Part shown: positions 32,182-41,379 of the stretch, one piece after another
Numbering within the stretch: the first letter of the stretch is position 1
Layout of the letters: each line of letters starts with the position of its first letter
Assembly: GCA_030065235.1 (NCBI GenBank)
Contig: JASJDC010000001.1
Location: 248,001-312,000, forward strand
Reading direction: 5' to 3'
Origin: Alphaproteobacteria bacterium
Lineage (GTDB): Bacteria; Pseudomonadota; Alphaproteobacteria; UBA8366; Aestuariispiraceae
DNA length: 64,000 bases
Program-made: the position numbers and the translations under genes
The notes under the pieces: generated by a model
What the model saw: only the letters and a program-made list of their open reading frames with translations
What the model was told of the DNA's origin: nothing
Databases searched by the model: none

Positions 32182-34536
32182 CTATTTCGGCGTTAGGATC
32201 ATCACTCTTCGCGCTGTCGCGTCGGAACCGACCCTGAAATAGCGGCCTTCGACCCAATCTTCGAGCAAGTCGTCATAATGGGGCGACAGGAAATGGCCGG
32301 ACTGGCCGCCGGCGACGGAGAAACGGCTGTTGGAGAGGTCCGCGAGGTCATAGACCGCACGATAACCGGGACCGTGGATATGCGGAAAACTCCCATCGTC
32401 GGCGGCGGCCGCTTGACCGCGATTGAGCGTATGATCGCCGCCGGGCGAGGGGATCGACCGGTTCGCCAGCCGGTTCAGCAACGGGATCTGGCCCAGAAAA
32501 TTGTGCTCGAATTGGGCGATATGCGCCTCGCCCCAGCGCCAGGCTGCGACATCCGCGCCATAGGCTTCGCGCAGGCTGGCCAGCGCTGCCTCCAGGGTCT
32601 CGTTGAGCACTTGATCCGCCGGCGTCGGGGCCGCGCCTTCTGATTCGGTGCGCCAGACCGCCTTCTCCAGGGCGCGCAGGATGAAGCCGTCCCGATCGCG
32701 CCAATAGCGCGGGACGTCCTCACCCAATTGCGATTCGGCCAGGCGGTGCGCGAGGGTCTGGGACCAGACTGAATAGATCAGCGGCTCGGGCCCGTCGCGC
32801 CGCATTTCACCGTTCCAGCCCTGCAAGAGCGTCAAAGCGGTCTCGGCGTCGTCGGACGTCGGCTCGGTCTGCAGCAGGACAGGCAGCACAAGACGCGCGC
32901 TGTCGGACGTGACGTCCATCTGCCAGGCGATGCTGTCCTCTAGCCGATGCCCGACATTGTTTCCGCCATCGGCGGCGCCGGCTTCAATCAATTCGTCTAG
33001 ACGGCGTGCGCGATGGGCCGGTTCGGCCTCGGCGGAGATTAGGCGCGGGAACGTATCCGGCACGATCTTGTTATTAGCGTTTCGGATGACCCCGCCCGGC
33101 GGATTGAGCCATTGCGGCAAGTCTTCGAACGGTACTTCGCCAATCCAGTCGAAGGCGCCGCTCGCCCCATCGACCGGCGCGAGCCCGTTCCCCGCTTTGC
33201 GGATCGGGATCCGGCCCGCCGCGACAATGCCGATGTCGCCATTGATATCGGCGTAATGCACATTCTGGATCGGCGCGCTGAACAGGCGCAGCGCCTCGCG
33301 AAATTCGGCCGCATTCCGGGCCTTGTTCATCCGATAGATGCCGTTCGGAGATGTGTCCGGTCCGCGATGGGCGGCGAAGGCGAGGGCGACGGCGACATCG
33401 GTCCAGGCCGCCGCCTCGGGCCAGACATCGCTGATCAGCGGGCCGTTGCGGGTCTCACGCACGGTCAGAGGTTCGTCTTCGCCGAATCGGACCGTGATGA
33501 TTTCTTCCCGCGTCTCAAGCGGGCTCGGCCCGTCCGGGGTTTGGTAGCGGGCGCCGTCCTCCAGCAGCGTCTCGACGAACAGGTCCTGCGTGTCGGCGTA
33601 AGTCGTCGTCATGCCCCAGGCGACCGCGTCATTATGGCCGAGAATGTGGAATGGCACGCCCGGCACGGTGACCCCGGTCAGGCTTCGGTCCGGCAATTCG
33701 ATCCGCGCGAAATACCATAGCGACGGCGCGCCGAAATTCAGGTGCGGATCGTTGGCGAGGATCGGCGCGCCGCTGGCCGTTTGGGTTCCGTCGAGAACCC
33801 AGGCGTTGGAGGCCGAGACCGGTTGCAGAAGCCGCGGCGGCGGCGCATAGGCGTCAAGCAACGCCTGGGCGTTCGACGGCAGCGTGATCGGGTCGCTGGG
33901 GGCGGGCGCCGGCAATAGGTCCTCGACAAGGTCCGGCCCGAGAATCCGGCTCCAGCGCTCGCGCAGCCGCTCCGACCCCATGTTGAAGGACAAGGTCAGC
34001 CCCATCAGCTGGCCCCAGACCAAAGAGTCCGCCGGCCGCCAAGGCTCGGGACTGTGAAAGGCGATCTGGAACTCGGGCGGCAAGGGTCGGTCGCGTTCGG
34101 TCAACCAGGCGTTGACGCCGTCGGTATAGGCGGCGACCGCTTGCAGCGTGTCGGGCCCCAGATGCTCGAGTTGCGCCGCGGCGCGGCCCGGAACGCCCAA
34201 GGTCCGAATATAGCGATCGAACCGCGTTCCCAGGGATCCGATCACCTCAGACAGGCGGCCGGTCCCGATCCGGCGGGTCATTTCCATTTGCCAGAGCCGG
34301 TCTTGGGCGTGGACATAGCCGAGCGCGAAATAGGCGTCGCGCTCGTCTTGCGCGCGGATCGTGACGAATCCGCGGTCGTCGCGTTCGATCTCGACGCGCT
34401 CCGACAATCCCTCTAGAGCCGCGTTTTCGGTGTAGTTGGGCAGGGAGAGGTGAAAGAGGACGGCGAGCGTGGCAACTCCGGCCCCGACCAGTCCGACCAC
34501 GCCAATGACAATGCGTTTCAACCAGCGGAGCAGCAT
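32182..34536 (-). CDS. Penicillin acylase family (Ntn-hydrolase) protein
   Basis: 784 residues. An N-terminal hydrophobic segment (IVIGVVGLVGAGVATLAVLF) exports or anchors it. The alpha-chain region has VEIERDDRGFVTIRA and ALGYVHAQDRLWQMEMTRRIGTGRL. Autocatalytic cleavage is expected before Ser243 in SASNAWVLDG, the nucleophile of the beta chain. Downstream are ANDPHLNFGAPSLWYFARI and HILGHNDAVAWGMT. The family hydrolyses amides, including beta-lactams and acyl-homoserine lactones; substrate here is not determinable. Confidence 0.9.
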   Translation of the reverse strand: MLLRWLKRIVIGVVGLVGAGVATLAVLFHLSLPNYTENAALEGLSERVEIERDDRGFVTIRAQDERDAYFALGYVHAQDRLWQMEMTRRIGTGRLSEVIGSLGTRFDRYIRTLGVPGRAAAQLEHLGPDTLQAVAAYTDGVNAWLTERDRPLPPEFQIAFHSPEPWRPADSLVWGQLMGLTLSFNMGSERLRERWSRILGPDLVEDLLPAPAPSDPITLPSNAQALLDAYAPPPRLLQPVSASNAWVLDGTQTASGAPILANDPHLNFGAPSLWYFARIELPDRSLTGVTVPGVPFHILGHNDAVAWGMTTTYADTQDLFVETLLEDGARYQTPDGPSPLETREEIITVRFGEDEPLTVRETRNGPLISDVWPEAAAWTDVAVALAFAAHRGPDTSPNGIYRMNKARNAAEFREALRLFSAPIQNVHYADINGDIGIVAAGRIPIRKAGNGLAPVDGASGAFDWIGEVPFEDLPQWLNPPGGVIRNANNKIVPDTFPRLISAEAEPAHRARRLDELIEAGAADGGNNVGHRLEDSIAWQMDVTSDSARLVLPVLLQTEPTSDDAETALTLLQGWNGEMRRDGPEPLIYSVWSQTLAHRLAESQLGEDVPRYWRDRDGFILRALEKAVWRTESEGAAPTPADQVLNETLEAALASLREAYGADVAAWRWGEAHIAQFEHNFLGQIPLLNRLANRSIPSPGGDHTLNRGQAAAADDGSFPHIHGPGYRAVYDLADLSNSRFSVAGGQSGHFLSPHYDDLLEDWVEGRYFRVGSDATARRVMILTPK

Positions 34537-34674
34537 GACAAATCCTTACGTCTGTCACTACGGGCGAGCCGGAGCGCGCGGCCTGATTATAGACGTTCTG
34601 CATGGATAATAGGATCAGACACCGCATATAGGGCGCGTAGGCGCGGATGTTACCTCGATAAGAGAGTCGGTTTC

Positions 34675-35673
34675 ATGAAACAGGTTGGGTTCGACCCGGC
34701 ATGGCCTTGGCTGACCGGAGACTTGCAGACGATCCGGAATGCGGTCGTCCATAACCTGTTCAAGCGGCCGGTCCCGGCGGTTCAGTCGGAAAGAATCGAA
34801 CTGCCGACAGCCGGCGGCGCCGATCGGCTGGTGGGCGCCCTGTCGGAAGGCGTCGAAGGCTGGCCTTTGGCGGTCCTCGTGCATGGCCTGACCGGCTGCT
34901 CGGAGTCGATCTATCTACGGCGTACGGGCCAGGAACTGAGCCAGGCCGGTTATCCGGTTTTGCGCCTGAATCTGCGCGGGGCCGGGGCGGCGGCCGCGAC
35001 CTGCGACGATTGCTACCATGCGGGCCGCAGCGAAGATCTGAACGCCGCCCTGGATGGGATGGCGCGGGATCGTCCGGACCTGATCTCGGCCGGCGTATTC
35101 CTGGTCGGGTTTTCGCTGGGCGGGAACATGCTGATGCGGTTCCTGGCCGTTGAGCCCAACGCGCGGATGGTGCGCGCGGCGGCGACTGTATCGAGCCCGT
35201 TGGACCTGATGTCGACCTCGCAGCGCTTCATGCGCCCGCGCAACCGCCTGTATCATCGCTGGCTGCTGGCGCGAATGAAGCAGGACATGGCGAAGATCGC
35301 GCTCAATGACGGCGAGCGGACGGCGCTTCGAGAGGCGCGCACGGTCTACGAGTTCGACGACCGGTTCGTCGCGCCGCGCTTCGGCTTTGACGGCGCGCCG
35401 GACTATTACGCGCGCTGCAGCGGCGGCCAGTTCCTCGCGCAAGTTCGCACGCCGACCCTCTTGATTCATGCTCAGGACGATCCGTGGATATCGATCGAGG
35501 ATTATCACGCGGCGCCGAGGCTGGAATCCCGCTATCTGACTTTGCTTGCGCCGAGCGGCGGCGGACATGTCGGCTTCCATCGCCGGAGGCAGTCGCGTAC
35601 CTTTCATGATGACGCGATCCTCGCATTCTTCGCCGAAGCGCTGTCGCGAAACCATCAGGAGCGCGTGAATTGA
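34675..35673 (+). CDS. YheT-like alpha/beta-fold hydrolase
   Basis: 332 residues from the ATG at 34675 (AGAGAG upstream). The fold is clear: LAVLVHGLTGCSES (oxyanion loop), RLNLRGAG, and nucleophile Ser147 in LVGFSLGGNM. An aspartate follows in LIHAQDDPWIS and a histidine in GGGHVGFHR, giving a full triad. The YheT/ABHD family acts on esters in the cytoplasm; substrate unknown. It overlaps the next gene by four bases. Confidence 0.88.
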   Translation: MKQVGFDPAWPWLTGDLQTIRNAVVHNLFKRPVPAVQSERIELPTAGGADRLVGALSEGVEGWPLAVLVHGLTGCSESIYLRRTGQELSQAGYPVLRLNLRGAGAAAATCDDCYHAGRSEDLNAALDGMARDRPDLISAGVFLVGFSLGGNMLMRFLAVEPNARMVRAAATVSSPLDLMSTSQRFMRPRNRLYHRWLLARMKQDMAKIALNDGERTALREARTVYEFDDRFVAPRFGFDGAPDYYARCSGGQFLAQVRTPTLLIHAQDDPWISIEDYHAAPRLESRYLTLLAPSGGGHVGFHRRRQSRTFHDDAILAFFAEALSRNHQERVN

Positions 35674-36197
35674 CTCCGTTTCGCAACAGCCTGCTGCTCT
35701 TGGCCCTGATCATCGCGGCGCCCGCGCCGGCCCTGTCCGACCTGTTGACACGGGACGGTCTCGGCGGCCGGGCCGACTATCTCGAACGCGTCCAGACTTT
35801 GACTGCGGCCTTGCCGACGACAGGCGGCGACGCGCCGCTGGACGCTCGGGTGCGGGACGAATGGCGCGCCACGGCGCGGACCATCGCCGCGGCCCTTCAG
35901 GATATGATTCTCTCGGAAGGGCGCCAGCGCGAAGGTAAAGCGTCCTTGCCTTTGGCCTTGCGCGCGCCGGCCTCGCTCGACGCATCGGGCGGCTTTGACG
36001 ATACAGCCGCCGGGCCGAAGGTGGCGGTCGGCGCGATTCCGCTGGATTGGTTGCTGGTGCAGGCGACGCGCGCGCGCGACACCGCCAGCTTATTGGCCGA
36101 TTCTTTAGAGCAGCCGGAATTCAACGGCGCTGACGCCGCGTTTCTGACGGCGGAATTGCGACGGGCGGTCGATTTGATCGACCGCCCGCCCAATTAG
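35670..36197 (+). CDS. Exported protein of unknown function
   Basis: 175 residues from a TTG at 35670 that overlaps the previous stop (TTGA) and has AGGAG six bases upstream, which supports this unusual start. A signal peptide (LLLLALIIAAPAPALS) is followed by a mostly helical, Ala/Arg-rich region. No family is recognised. Translational coupling to the YheT-like hydrolase suggests a joint role. A strong hairpin forms in its last codons. Confidence 0.6.
   Translation: MTPFRNSLLLLALIIAAPAPALSDLLTRDGLGGRADYLERVQTLTAALPTTGGDAPLDARVRDEWRATARTIAAALQDMILSEGRQREGKASLPLALRAPASLDASGGFDDTAAGPKVAVGAIPLDWLLVQATRARDTASLLADSLEQPEFNGADAAFLTAELRRAVDLIDRPPN
36163..36187. repeat. Strong hairpin overlapping a gene end
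   Basis: GGGCGGTCGAT (36163-36173) pairs perfectly with ATCGACCGCCC (36177-36187) across three bases. It lies in the last codons of the exported-protein gene, facing convergent metY. No T-tract follows, so it may stabilise the transcript or end it in a factor-dependent way. Confidence 0.6.
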
Positions 36198-36216
36198 CTG
36201 CATTTCACCCCAACCG

Positions 36217-37530
36217 TCAGGCCGCTTTCGACACCGCCTGCGAGGCGTCGAGCGCCTGGTTCAGATCGGCGATGATATCGTCGATATGCTCAATCCCGAT
36301 CGACAGCCGGACATAGGAGTCCGTGACCCCGGACGCCAGTTGCTCCTCGGCGTTCAACTGCGAATGAGTGGTGGTCGCCGGGTGGATCGCCAGCGACCGC
36401 GCGTCGCCGATATTCGCGACGTGATAGAACAGCTTCAACGCGTCGATGAAGCGCGCGCCGGCTTCCGCGCCGCCGCGGATGTGGAACCCGATAAGCGCGC
36501 CGAGGCCGCCATCGAGATAGGCTTCCGCTCGGCGGCGTTCTTCGCCTTCCGCCTGTGAGGGGTGGATGACGCTCTCCACCGCGTCGTTGCCCGACAGGAA
36601 CTCGGTCACCGCGAGCGCGTTGTCATTATGCTTCTGGAAGCGCAGCGGCAGCGTCTCCAAACCCTGCAGGAACTGGAACGCGTTCTGCGGGCTCATCGCC
36701 GAGCCAAGATCGCGCAGCAAGGTCACCCGCGCCTTGATGATATAGGCGATCGGGCCGAGCGGCTTCACCGCCTCCGTCCAGACCGCGCCGTGATAGCTTG
36801 GGTCCGGCTCGTTCAGATAAGGCTGTTGCGCCTTGAAATCCTCCCAAGGGAAGTTGCCGCCATCGATAATCACGCCGCCGATCGAGGTGCCGTGACCGCC
36901 GATATATTTGGTCGTCGAGTAGAGGGTGATCGCCGCGCCATGATCGAAGGGACGGCAGATCAACGGCGCCGCCGTATTGTCGACAATCAGCGGCACGCCG
37001 AGTTCACGGCCGATCGCCGCGACCTCGCCGATCGGGAAGACGCGCAGCCGCGGGTTCGGCAGGGTCTCCGCATAGTAGGCGCGGGTCTTCTCGTCGGTCG
37101 CTCGGCGGAACGCCTCCGGATCGGCCGGATCGACGAAGCGCACCTCAATGCCTTGATCCTTCAGCGTGTTGGCGAACAGGTTCCAGGTGCCGCCATAGAG
37201 ATCGGTGGAGCTGACGATATTGTCGCCCGCATGCGCTAGATTCTGCACGGCCACCGCGCTCGCGGCCTGACCGGACGAGAACGCCAGACCGGCGACGCCG
37301 CCTTCCAGCGCGGCCAGTCGTTTCTCCAGCACATCGACCGTCGGGTTCATGATGCGCGAATAGATGTTCCCCAATTCTTCAAGCGCGAACAGCTTGCGGG
37401 CGTGATCGGCGCTGTCGAACTGATAGGATGTCGTCTGGTAGATCGGCACGGCGACGGCGTTGGTCGCCGGATCGGCGCGATAGCCTGCATGCAGGGCCAG
37501 GGTTTCGGGATGTAGCTTTTCGGTCGTCAT
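36217..37530 (-). CDS. metY: O-acetylhomoserine aminocarboxypropyltransferase (MetY)
   Basis: 437 residues from the ATG at 37530, with GGAGGAG six bases upstream. Cys/Met metabolism PLP family: PIYQTTSYQFD, YSRIMNPTVDVLEKRLAALEGG, FSSGQAASAVAVQNLA, and the PLP lysine in YSTTKYIGGHGTSIGG. The length and inserted region fit MetY rather than MetB/MetC. It makes homocysteine from O-acetylhomoserine and sulfide. A SAM-II riboswitch and terminator precede it. Confidence 0.95.
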   Translation of the reverse strand: MTTEKLHPETLALHAGYRADPATNAVAVPIYQTTSYQFDSADHARKLFALEELGNIYSRIMNPTVDVLEKRLAALEGGVAGLAFSSGQAASAVAVQNLAHAGDNIVSSTDLYGGTWNLFANTLKDQGIEVRFVDPADPEAFRRATDEKTRAYYAETLPNPRLRVFPIGEVAAIGRELGVPLIVDNTAAPLICRPFDHGAAITLYSTTKYIGGHGTSIGGVIIDGGNFPWEDFKAQQPYLNEPDPSYHGAVWTEAVKPLGPIAYIIKARVTLLRDLGSAMSPQNAFQFLQGLETLPLRFQKHNDNALAVTEFLSGNDAVESVIHPSQAEGEERRRAEAYLDGGLGALIGFHIRGGAEAGARFIDALKLFYHVANIGDARSLAIHPATTTHSQLNAEEQLASGVTDSYVRLSIGIEHIDDIIADLNQALDASQAVSKAA

Positions 37531-37725
37531 GGAATGCTCCTCCAGATCGGTGGTGATGGCGCGCAACGGCGCCGCTATGTCGAGGGCCCACGTTTCCGTG
37601 TCGCTTTAGCCGTTGGTGACGCGGAGCAAGCTGGTCCTCAAATCGCCGCGGAGATCGGAACGACATCCGTCGATCCAATCTCAGAAACACCGAAGGTCAT
37701 TCGCGCGGGGAGCATGACGGCCACG

Positions 37726-37752
37726 AAAAAACCGCCGTTCTGGAACGGCGGT
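37726..37752 (-). terminator. Intrinsic terminator in the metY leader
   Basis: On the minus strand ACCGCCGTT and AACGGCGGT form a nine-base stem with a CCAG loop, followed directly by a six-base T-run. It lies about 20 bases after the SAM-II aptamer and about 195 before the metY start, the right place for attenuation. Confidence 0.85.
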
Positions 37753-37769
37753 CGGTCCGGACTTTCGTC

Positions 37770-37824
37770 CGCCCTGTTTAGCCGTTCTTGTAAAGCGCCC
37801 GCAAGCTAGGACAAATCAGCGCTG
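37770..37824 (-). ncRNA. SAM-II riboswitch aptamer upstream of metY
   Basis: Read on the minus strand, the sequence runs AGCGC, TGATTT, GCTTGCG, GCGCT, then GGCTAAACAGGG. This order matches the SAM-II consensus known from alphaproteobacterial met genes. P1 is AGCGC (37823-37819) with GCGCT (37798-37794), and TAGC in the loop can pair with GCTA to form the pseudoknot. SAM binding would reduce metY expression. A small CGGAC-GAAA-GTCCG hairpin (37758-37771) and a terminator follow. Confidence 0.85.
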
Positions 37825-37982
37825 CACAGCTTATGACCGAAAGGGGGAGCGCCGGTCAAGGCCAAAACCACCCGCTGTGTTCGCTTTCTGTGATCGGGCC
37901 TGAACGTCGCCGATATTGACCGGGCGCGGGCCGCCCCTAAACTCGCCCGCGCCGTGATTTTCGGCGCCGATAGGAGCGTCTC

Positions 37983-39122
37983 GTGGATTTCACCCTCAGC
38001 GAGGAACAGGTCGCATTTCAAGACATGGCGCGCAGTTTCGCCGAGCGCGAAATGGCGCCGCATGCGGCCGACTGGGACGAGGGATCGATATTTCCCGAAG
38101 AGACACTGCGCGCGGCGGCCGCCCTGGGGTTCGCTGGTATTTATTGTTCGGAGGAGCATGGCGGTTCAGCGCTGAAACGGCTCGACGCCGCCGTGATCTT
38201 CGAGGAACTGGCGGCGGCCTGTCCCTCTACCGCCGCTTATATCTCAATCCACAATATGGCGGCTTGGATGATCGACCGTTTCGGCGGCGATGCGCAGCGC
38301 GCCCGGTTCTTGCCCAAGCTGATGACGATGGCGCATTTCGCCTCCTATTGCCTGACCGAGCCGGATTCGGGCTCGGACGCGGCCAGTCTAAGCGCCAGGG
38401 CCGCGCGGGACGGCGATGATTACGTGCTGAACGGCGCCAAAGCCTTCATTTCCGGCGGCGGCCGTAGCGACCTGTATCTGGTGATGGCGCGCACCGGCGG
38501 TGACGGGGCGGACGGGATTAGCTGTCTGGCGGTGGAGCGCGGGACGGCCGGCCTGAGTTTCGGGGCGCAGGAAAGGAAACTCGGCTGGAAGTCGCAGCCG
38601 ACCGCGATGGTGCTGTTCGAGGACTGCCGCGTGCCGGTAGAGAACCGGATCGGCGAAGAAGGCCAGGGCTTTCGGATCGCGATGCAGGGTTTGGACGGCG
38701 GTCGGGTCAATATCGGCGCCTGTTCGCTCGGCGGCGCCCGCGCGGCGCTTGACGCAGCGCTGGCCCATGTCGGCGAGCGCAAACAATTCGGCAAGCCTCT
38801 GGCGGCGTTTCAAGGGTTGCAGTTCAAACTGGCCGATATGGCGACCGAATTGCAAGCGGCGCGCCTGATGCTGCACAAGGCGGCCAGCCTGATCGACGCC
38901 AAAGACCCGACGGCGACGGTTCAGGCGGCGATGGCCAAACGCTTCGCCACCGACGCAGGCTTCAAGATCTGCAACGAAGCGCTGCAGCTTCACGGCGGTT
39001 ACGGCTATCTGCGCGATTATCCGATCGAGCGGCTGCTGCGCGATCTGCGGGTCCACCAGATCCTGGAAGGCACGAACGAAATCATGCGCGTCATTATCGC
39101 CCGCGCGATGCTGAAAGGATAA
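37983..39122 (+). CDS. Acyl-CoA dehydrogenase (isobutyryl-CoA dehydrogenase-like)
   Basis: 379 residues from GTG 37983 (AGGAG upstream). Acyl-CoA dehydrogenase features: [56 protein letters not shown] and the catalytic Glu in [11 protein letters not shown]. It oxidises an acyl-CoA to the enoyl-CoA with FAD. The next genes encode 3-hydroxyisobutyryl-CoA hydrolase and 3-hydroxyisobutyrate dehydrogenase, so isobutyryl-CoA from valine is the likely substrate. Confidence 0.9.
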   Translation: MDFTLSEEQVAFQDMARSFAEREMAPHAADWDEGSIFPEETLRAAAALGFAGIYCSEEHGGSALKRLDAAVIFEELAAACPSTAAYISIHNMAAWMIDRFGGDAQRARFLPKLMTMAHFASYCLTEPDSGSDAASLSARAARDGDDYVLNGAKAFISGGGRSDLYLVMARTGGDGADGISCLAVERGTAGLSFGAQERKLGWKSQPTAMVLFEDCRVPVENRIGEEGQGFRIAMQGLDGGRVNIGACSLGGARAALDAALAHVGERKQFGKPLAAFQGLQFKLADMATELQAARLMLHKAASLIDAKDPTATVQAAMAKRFATDAGFKICNEALQLHGGYGYLRDYPIERLLRDLRVHQILEGTNEIMRVIIARAMLKG

Positions 39123-39127
39123 GCGGC

Positions 39128-40210
39128 GTGTCCGGATTGCAAACAGATGAAGCGGGGAGCGCGCTTTTGGTCGAGCGGCGGGGTCCGCTTGTCATCGCCA
39201 CAATGAATCGTCCCAAGGCGTTGAACGCGCTGACCTTGCCGATGATCCGCGCGCTCGATCGGGTGTTGATCGAGGCGGCGTCCGATCCGGCCGTTGCGGC
39301 GTTTGTCCTGAAAGGGGCGGGCGACCGGGCCTTCTGCGCCGGCGGCGACGTGGTCGCGCTGGTGCAGGACGGGCCGGAAACGGCGGCGCTGCGGCGCGAC
39401 TTCTTCTGGGACGAGTACCGCCTGAACCGGCGAATCCATACTTTTCCGAAACCTTTTATCCCGTTGGTCGACGGCGTGGCGATGGGGGGCGGCGTCGGCG
39501 TCTCGGTCCATGGCTCGCACCGGATCGCAACGGAGCGGGTTCTGTTCTCAATGCCCGAAACCGCCATCGGCCTGTTCCCCGATGTCGGCGGCGGCTATTT
39601 TCTGCCGAGACTGGCGGGCGGTCTGGGCGCTTATCTCGCGCTGACCAACGCCAGGCTCAAACTCGCGGATGTGATCTGGGCCGGCCTTTACGATCATTTC
39701 GTACCCAGCGACCGGCTCGATCCGTTGGTTGAAGCCCTGGCGGGCGCGGACTGGACCGGGGACGCAGACGCGACCATCGAGAGCGTCCTGTCGGATTTTC
39801 AGCAGGACGCCGGCGCCGCGCCTCTGGCGGCCCATGCGGGCCTGATCGACGCCTGTTTTCAGAAAGGCGGCGTGGCGGAGATTCTGGCCGCGCTCGACGC
39901 AAGCCCAGAAACCTTCGCCGCCGACGCCGCAGCCATGATCCGGTCCAAGTCGCCCCTGATGTCGGAGGTGTCGCTCCGTCAGTTGCAGCGCGGCGCAATA
40001 CTGTCTTTCGATGACTGTATGGTCATGGAGTACCGCATGGTTCAGACCTGCATGGCGGGCCACGAGTTCTTTGAGGGCGTGCGCGCTTTGCTGATCGATA
40101 AGGGCCGGAAACCGGTCTGGTCGCCGGCCGATCTGGCAGGCGTGACCGACGCGATGGTCGAGGCCTATTTTGAGCCGCTCGGCGCCGGCGACCTGACTTT
40201 TGGCGATTGA
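39128..40210 (+). CDS. 3-hydroxyisobutyryl-CoA hydrolase (enoyl-CoA hydratase/isomerase family)
   Basis: 360 residues, longer than a plain crotonase and typical of HIBCH. GTG start with AAAGGA upstream. Features: ATMNRPKALNALTLPMIRAL, KGAGDRAFCAGGDVVALVQ (oxyanion hole), FPKPFIPLVDGVAMGGGVGVSVHG and FSMPETAIGLFPDVGGGYFLPRL. It releases 3-hydroxyisobutyrate from its CoA ester, the third step of this valine-degradation cluster. Five bases separate it from the dehydrogenase gene. Confidence 0.9.
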   Translation: MSGLQTDEAGSALLVERRGPLVIATMNRPKALNALTLPMIRALDRVLIEAASDPAVAAFVLKGAGDRAFCAGGDVVALVQDGPETAALRRDFFWDEYRLNRRIHTFPKPFIPLVDGVAMGGGVGVSVHGSHRIATERVLFSMPETAIGLFPDVGGGYFLPRLAGGLGAYLALTNARLKLADVIWAGLYDHFVPSDRLDPLVEALAGADWTGDADATIESVLSDFQQDAGAAPLAAHAGLIDACFQKGGVAEILAALDASPETFAADAAAMIRSKSPLMSEVSLRQLQRGAILSFDDCMVMEYRMVQTCMAGHEFFEGVRALLIDKGRKPVWSPADLAGVTDAMVEAYFEPLGAGDLTFGD

Positions 40211-40260
40211 GGCGGCGCGCCTAGCCGTCCGCGCAACGACAACAATCTTGGGAGGGCGGC

Positions 40261-41142
40261 ATGGCTGGTATTGGATTCATCGGCGTCGGTAATATGGGCG
40301 CGCCGATGGCGGCGAACTTGGTGAAAGGCGGTCACGTCGTGAGCGCCTTCGACTTGTCGCGCGAAGCGGCGGCTAAGGCGGCGGAGGCGGGGGCGACGCT
40401 GGCTGACACTGCGGTCGAAGCGGTCACGAACGCGGATATCGTCGTGACCATGTTGCCGGCCGGCGCCCATGTGCGCGCCGTTTATGAGAATGAGGTCCTG
40501 CCGGCGATCGGCGCGGGCGCGGTGCTGATCGACTGTTCGACGATTGATGTCGACACCGCGCGCCACGTCCACGCATTGGCCGCGGAGCGCGGCGCGCCGA
40601 TGCTGGACGCGCCGGTCTCAGGCGGGATCATGGGGGCGCACGCCGGAACCTTGACCTTCATGTGCGGCGGGTCCGAGGCGGCCTTCAATCAGGCTCGACC
40701 TTTCCTCGATTTGATGGGTAAGACGGTGGTGCATGCCGGAGGCGCGGGCGCGGGCCAGGCGGCCAAAATCTGCAATAATATGATGTTGGGCATCCAGATG
40801 ATCAGCGTCTGCGAGGCCTTCAACTTGGCGGACAAGCTTGGTCTGGAGCGCCAGAAACTATTCGACATCGCCTCGCAAGCAAGCGGGCAATGCTGGTCTC
40901 TGACTACCTACTGTCCGGTTCCAGGACCGGTGCCGACATCGCCCGCCAACAACGACTACAGGCCAGGTTTCACCGCGGCGATGATGCTAAAGGACCTGCG
41001 GCTGGCGCAGGAGGCGGCGGGTTCGGCCGGGGCCGAGACGCCCTTGGGCGCCCGCGCCGAGGAACTTTACACCAGGTTTGTTGAGAACGGCGGCGGCGGC
41101 GTCGATTTTTCTGGCGTTATCAAGGCGCTGCGCGACGTTTAA
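40261..41142 (+). CDS. mmsB: 3-hydroxyisobutyrate dehydrogenase
   Basis: 293 residues. Rossmann NAD motif IGFIGVGNMGAPMAANL, the substrate motif LDAPVSGGIMGA, the catalytic lysine in AAKICNNMMLG, and the C-terminal NNDYRPGFTAAMMLKDLRLA. It oxidises 3-hydroxyisobutyrate to methylmalonate semialdehyde. It completes three consecutive steps with the two upstream genes; methylmalonate-semialdehyde dehydrogenase (mmsA) is not in the window. GGAGGG precedes the ATG. Confidence 0.94.
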   Translation: MAGIGFIGVGNMGAPMAANLVKGGHVVSAFDLSREAAAKAAEAGATLADTAVEAVTNADIVVTMLPAGAHVRAVYENEVLPAIGAGAVLIDCSTIDVDTARHVHALAAERGAPMLDAPVSGGIMGAHAGTLTFMCGGSEAAFNQARPFLDLMGKTVVHAGGAGAGQAAKICNNMMLGIQMISVCEAFNLADKLGLERQKLFDIASQASGQCWSLTTYCPVPGPVPTSPANNDYRPGFTAAMMLKDLRLAQEAAGSAGAETPLGARAEELYTRFVENGGGGVDFSGVIKALRDV

Positions 41143-41212
41143 CTACCCTGGCCGGAAAGCTTCATGTCACGCCAGCGACACTTTTTTTCTGTAATGGGAG
41201 GTGAATCGGGTC

Positions 41213-41257
41213 ATGGCTAACCGACCATCTTGGCGACGGGCTTGGCGCCGCCGTTGA
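41213..41257 (+). CDS. Possible 14-codon Arg/Trp-rich leader peptide
   Basis: ATG at 41213 encodes MANRPSWRRAWRRR and a TGA. GGGAGGTG lies nine bases upstream, a strong ribosome-binding site. It sits in the 237-base gap before the LdtR-like gene. Six of fourteen codons are Arg, including CGA and CGG, and two are Trp. It could be a translated leader controlling the downstream gene, or chance. Confidence 0.3.
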   Translation: MANRPSWRRAWRRR

Positions 41258-41379
41258 ATTCTGGGATTAGATTTGTGAATACTGAACTGCGCACAGGCTG
41301 TTGATTGACGAAGAATGCAGCGGCCTATCGCACCAGCGCGCGTGGCGATGGCCGTTGAGTAAATGAGCGGAGTGTTCCG

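Noticed and set aside
41160-41190. Possible terminator after mmsB with a seven-base T-run
   Set aside because: The upstream stem has only two short interrupted helices, so it is too weak to call.
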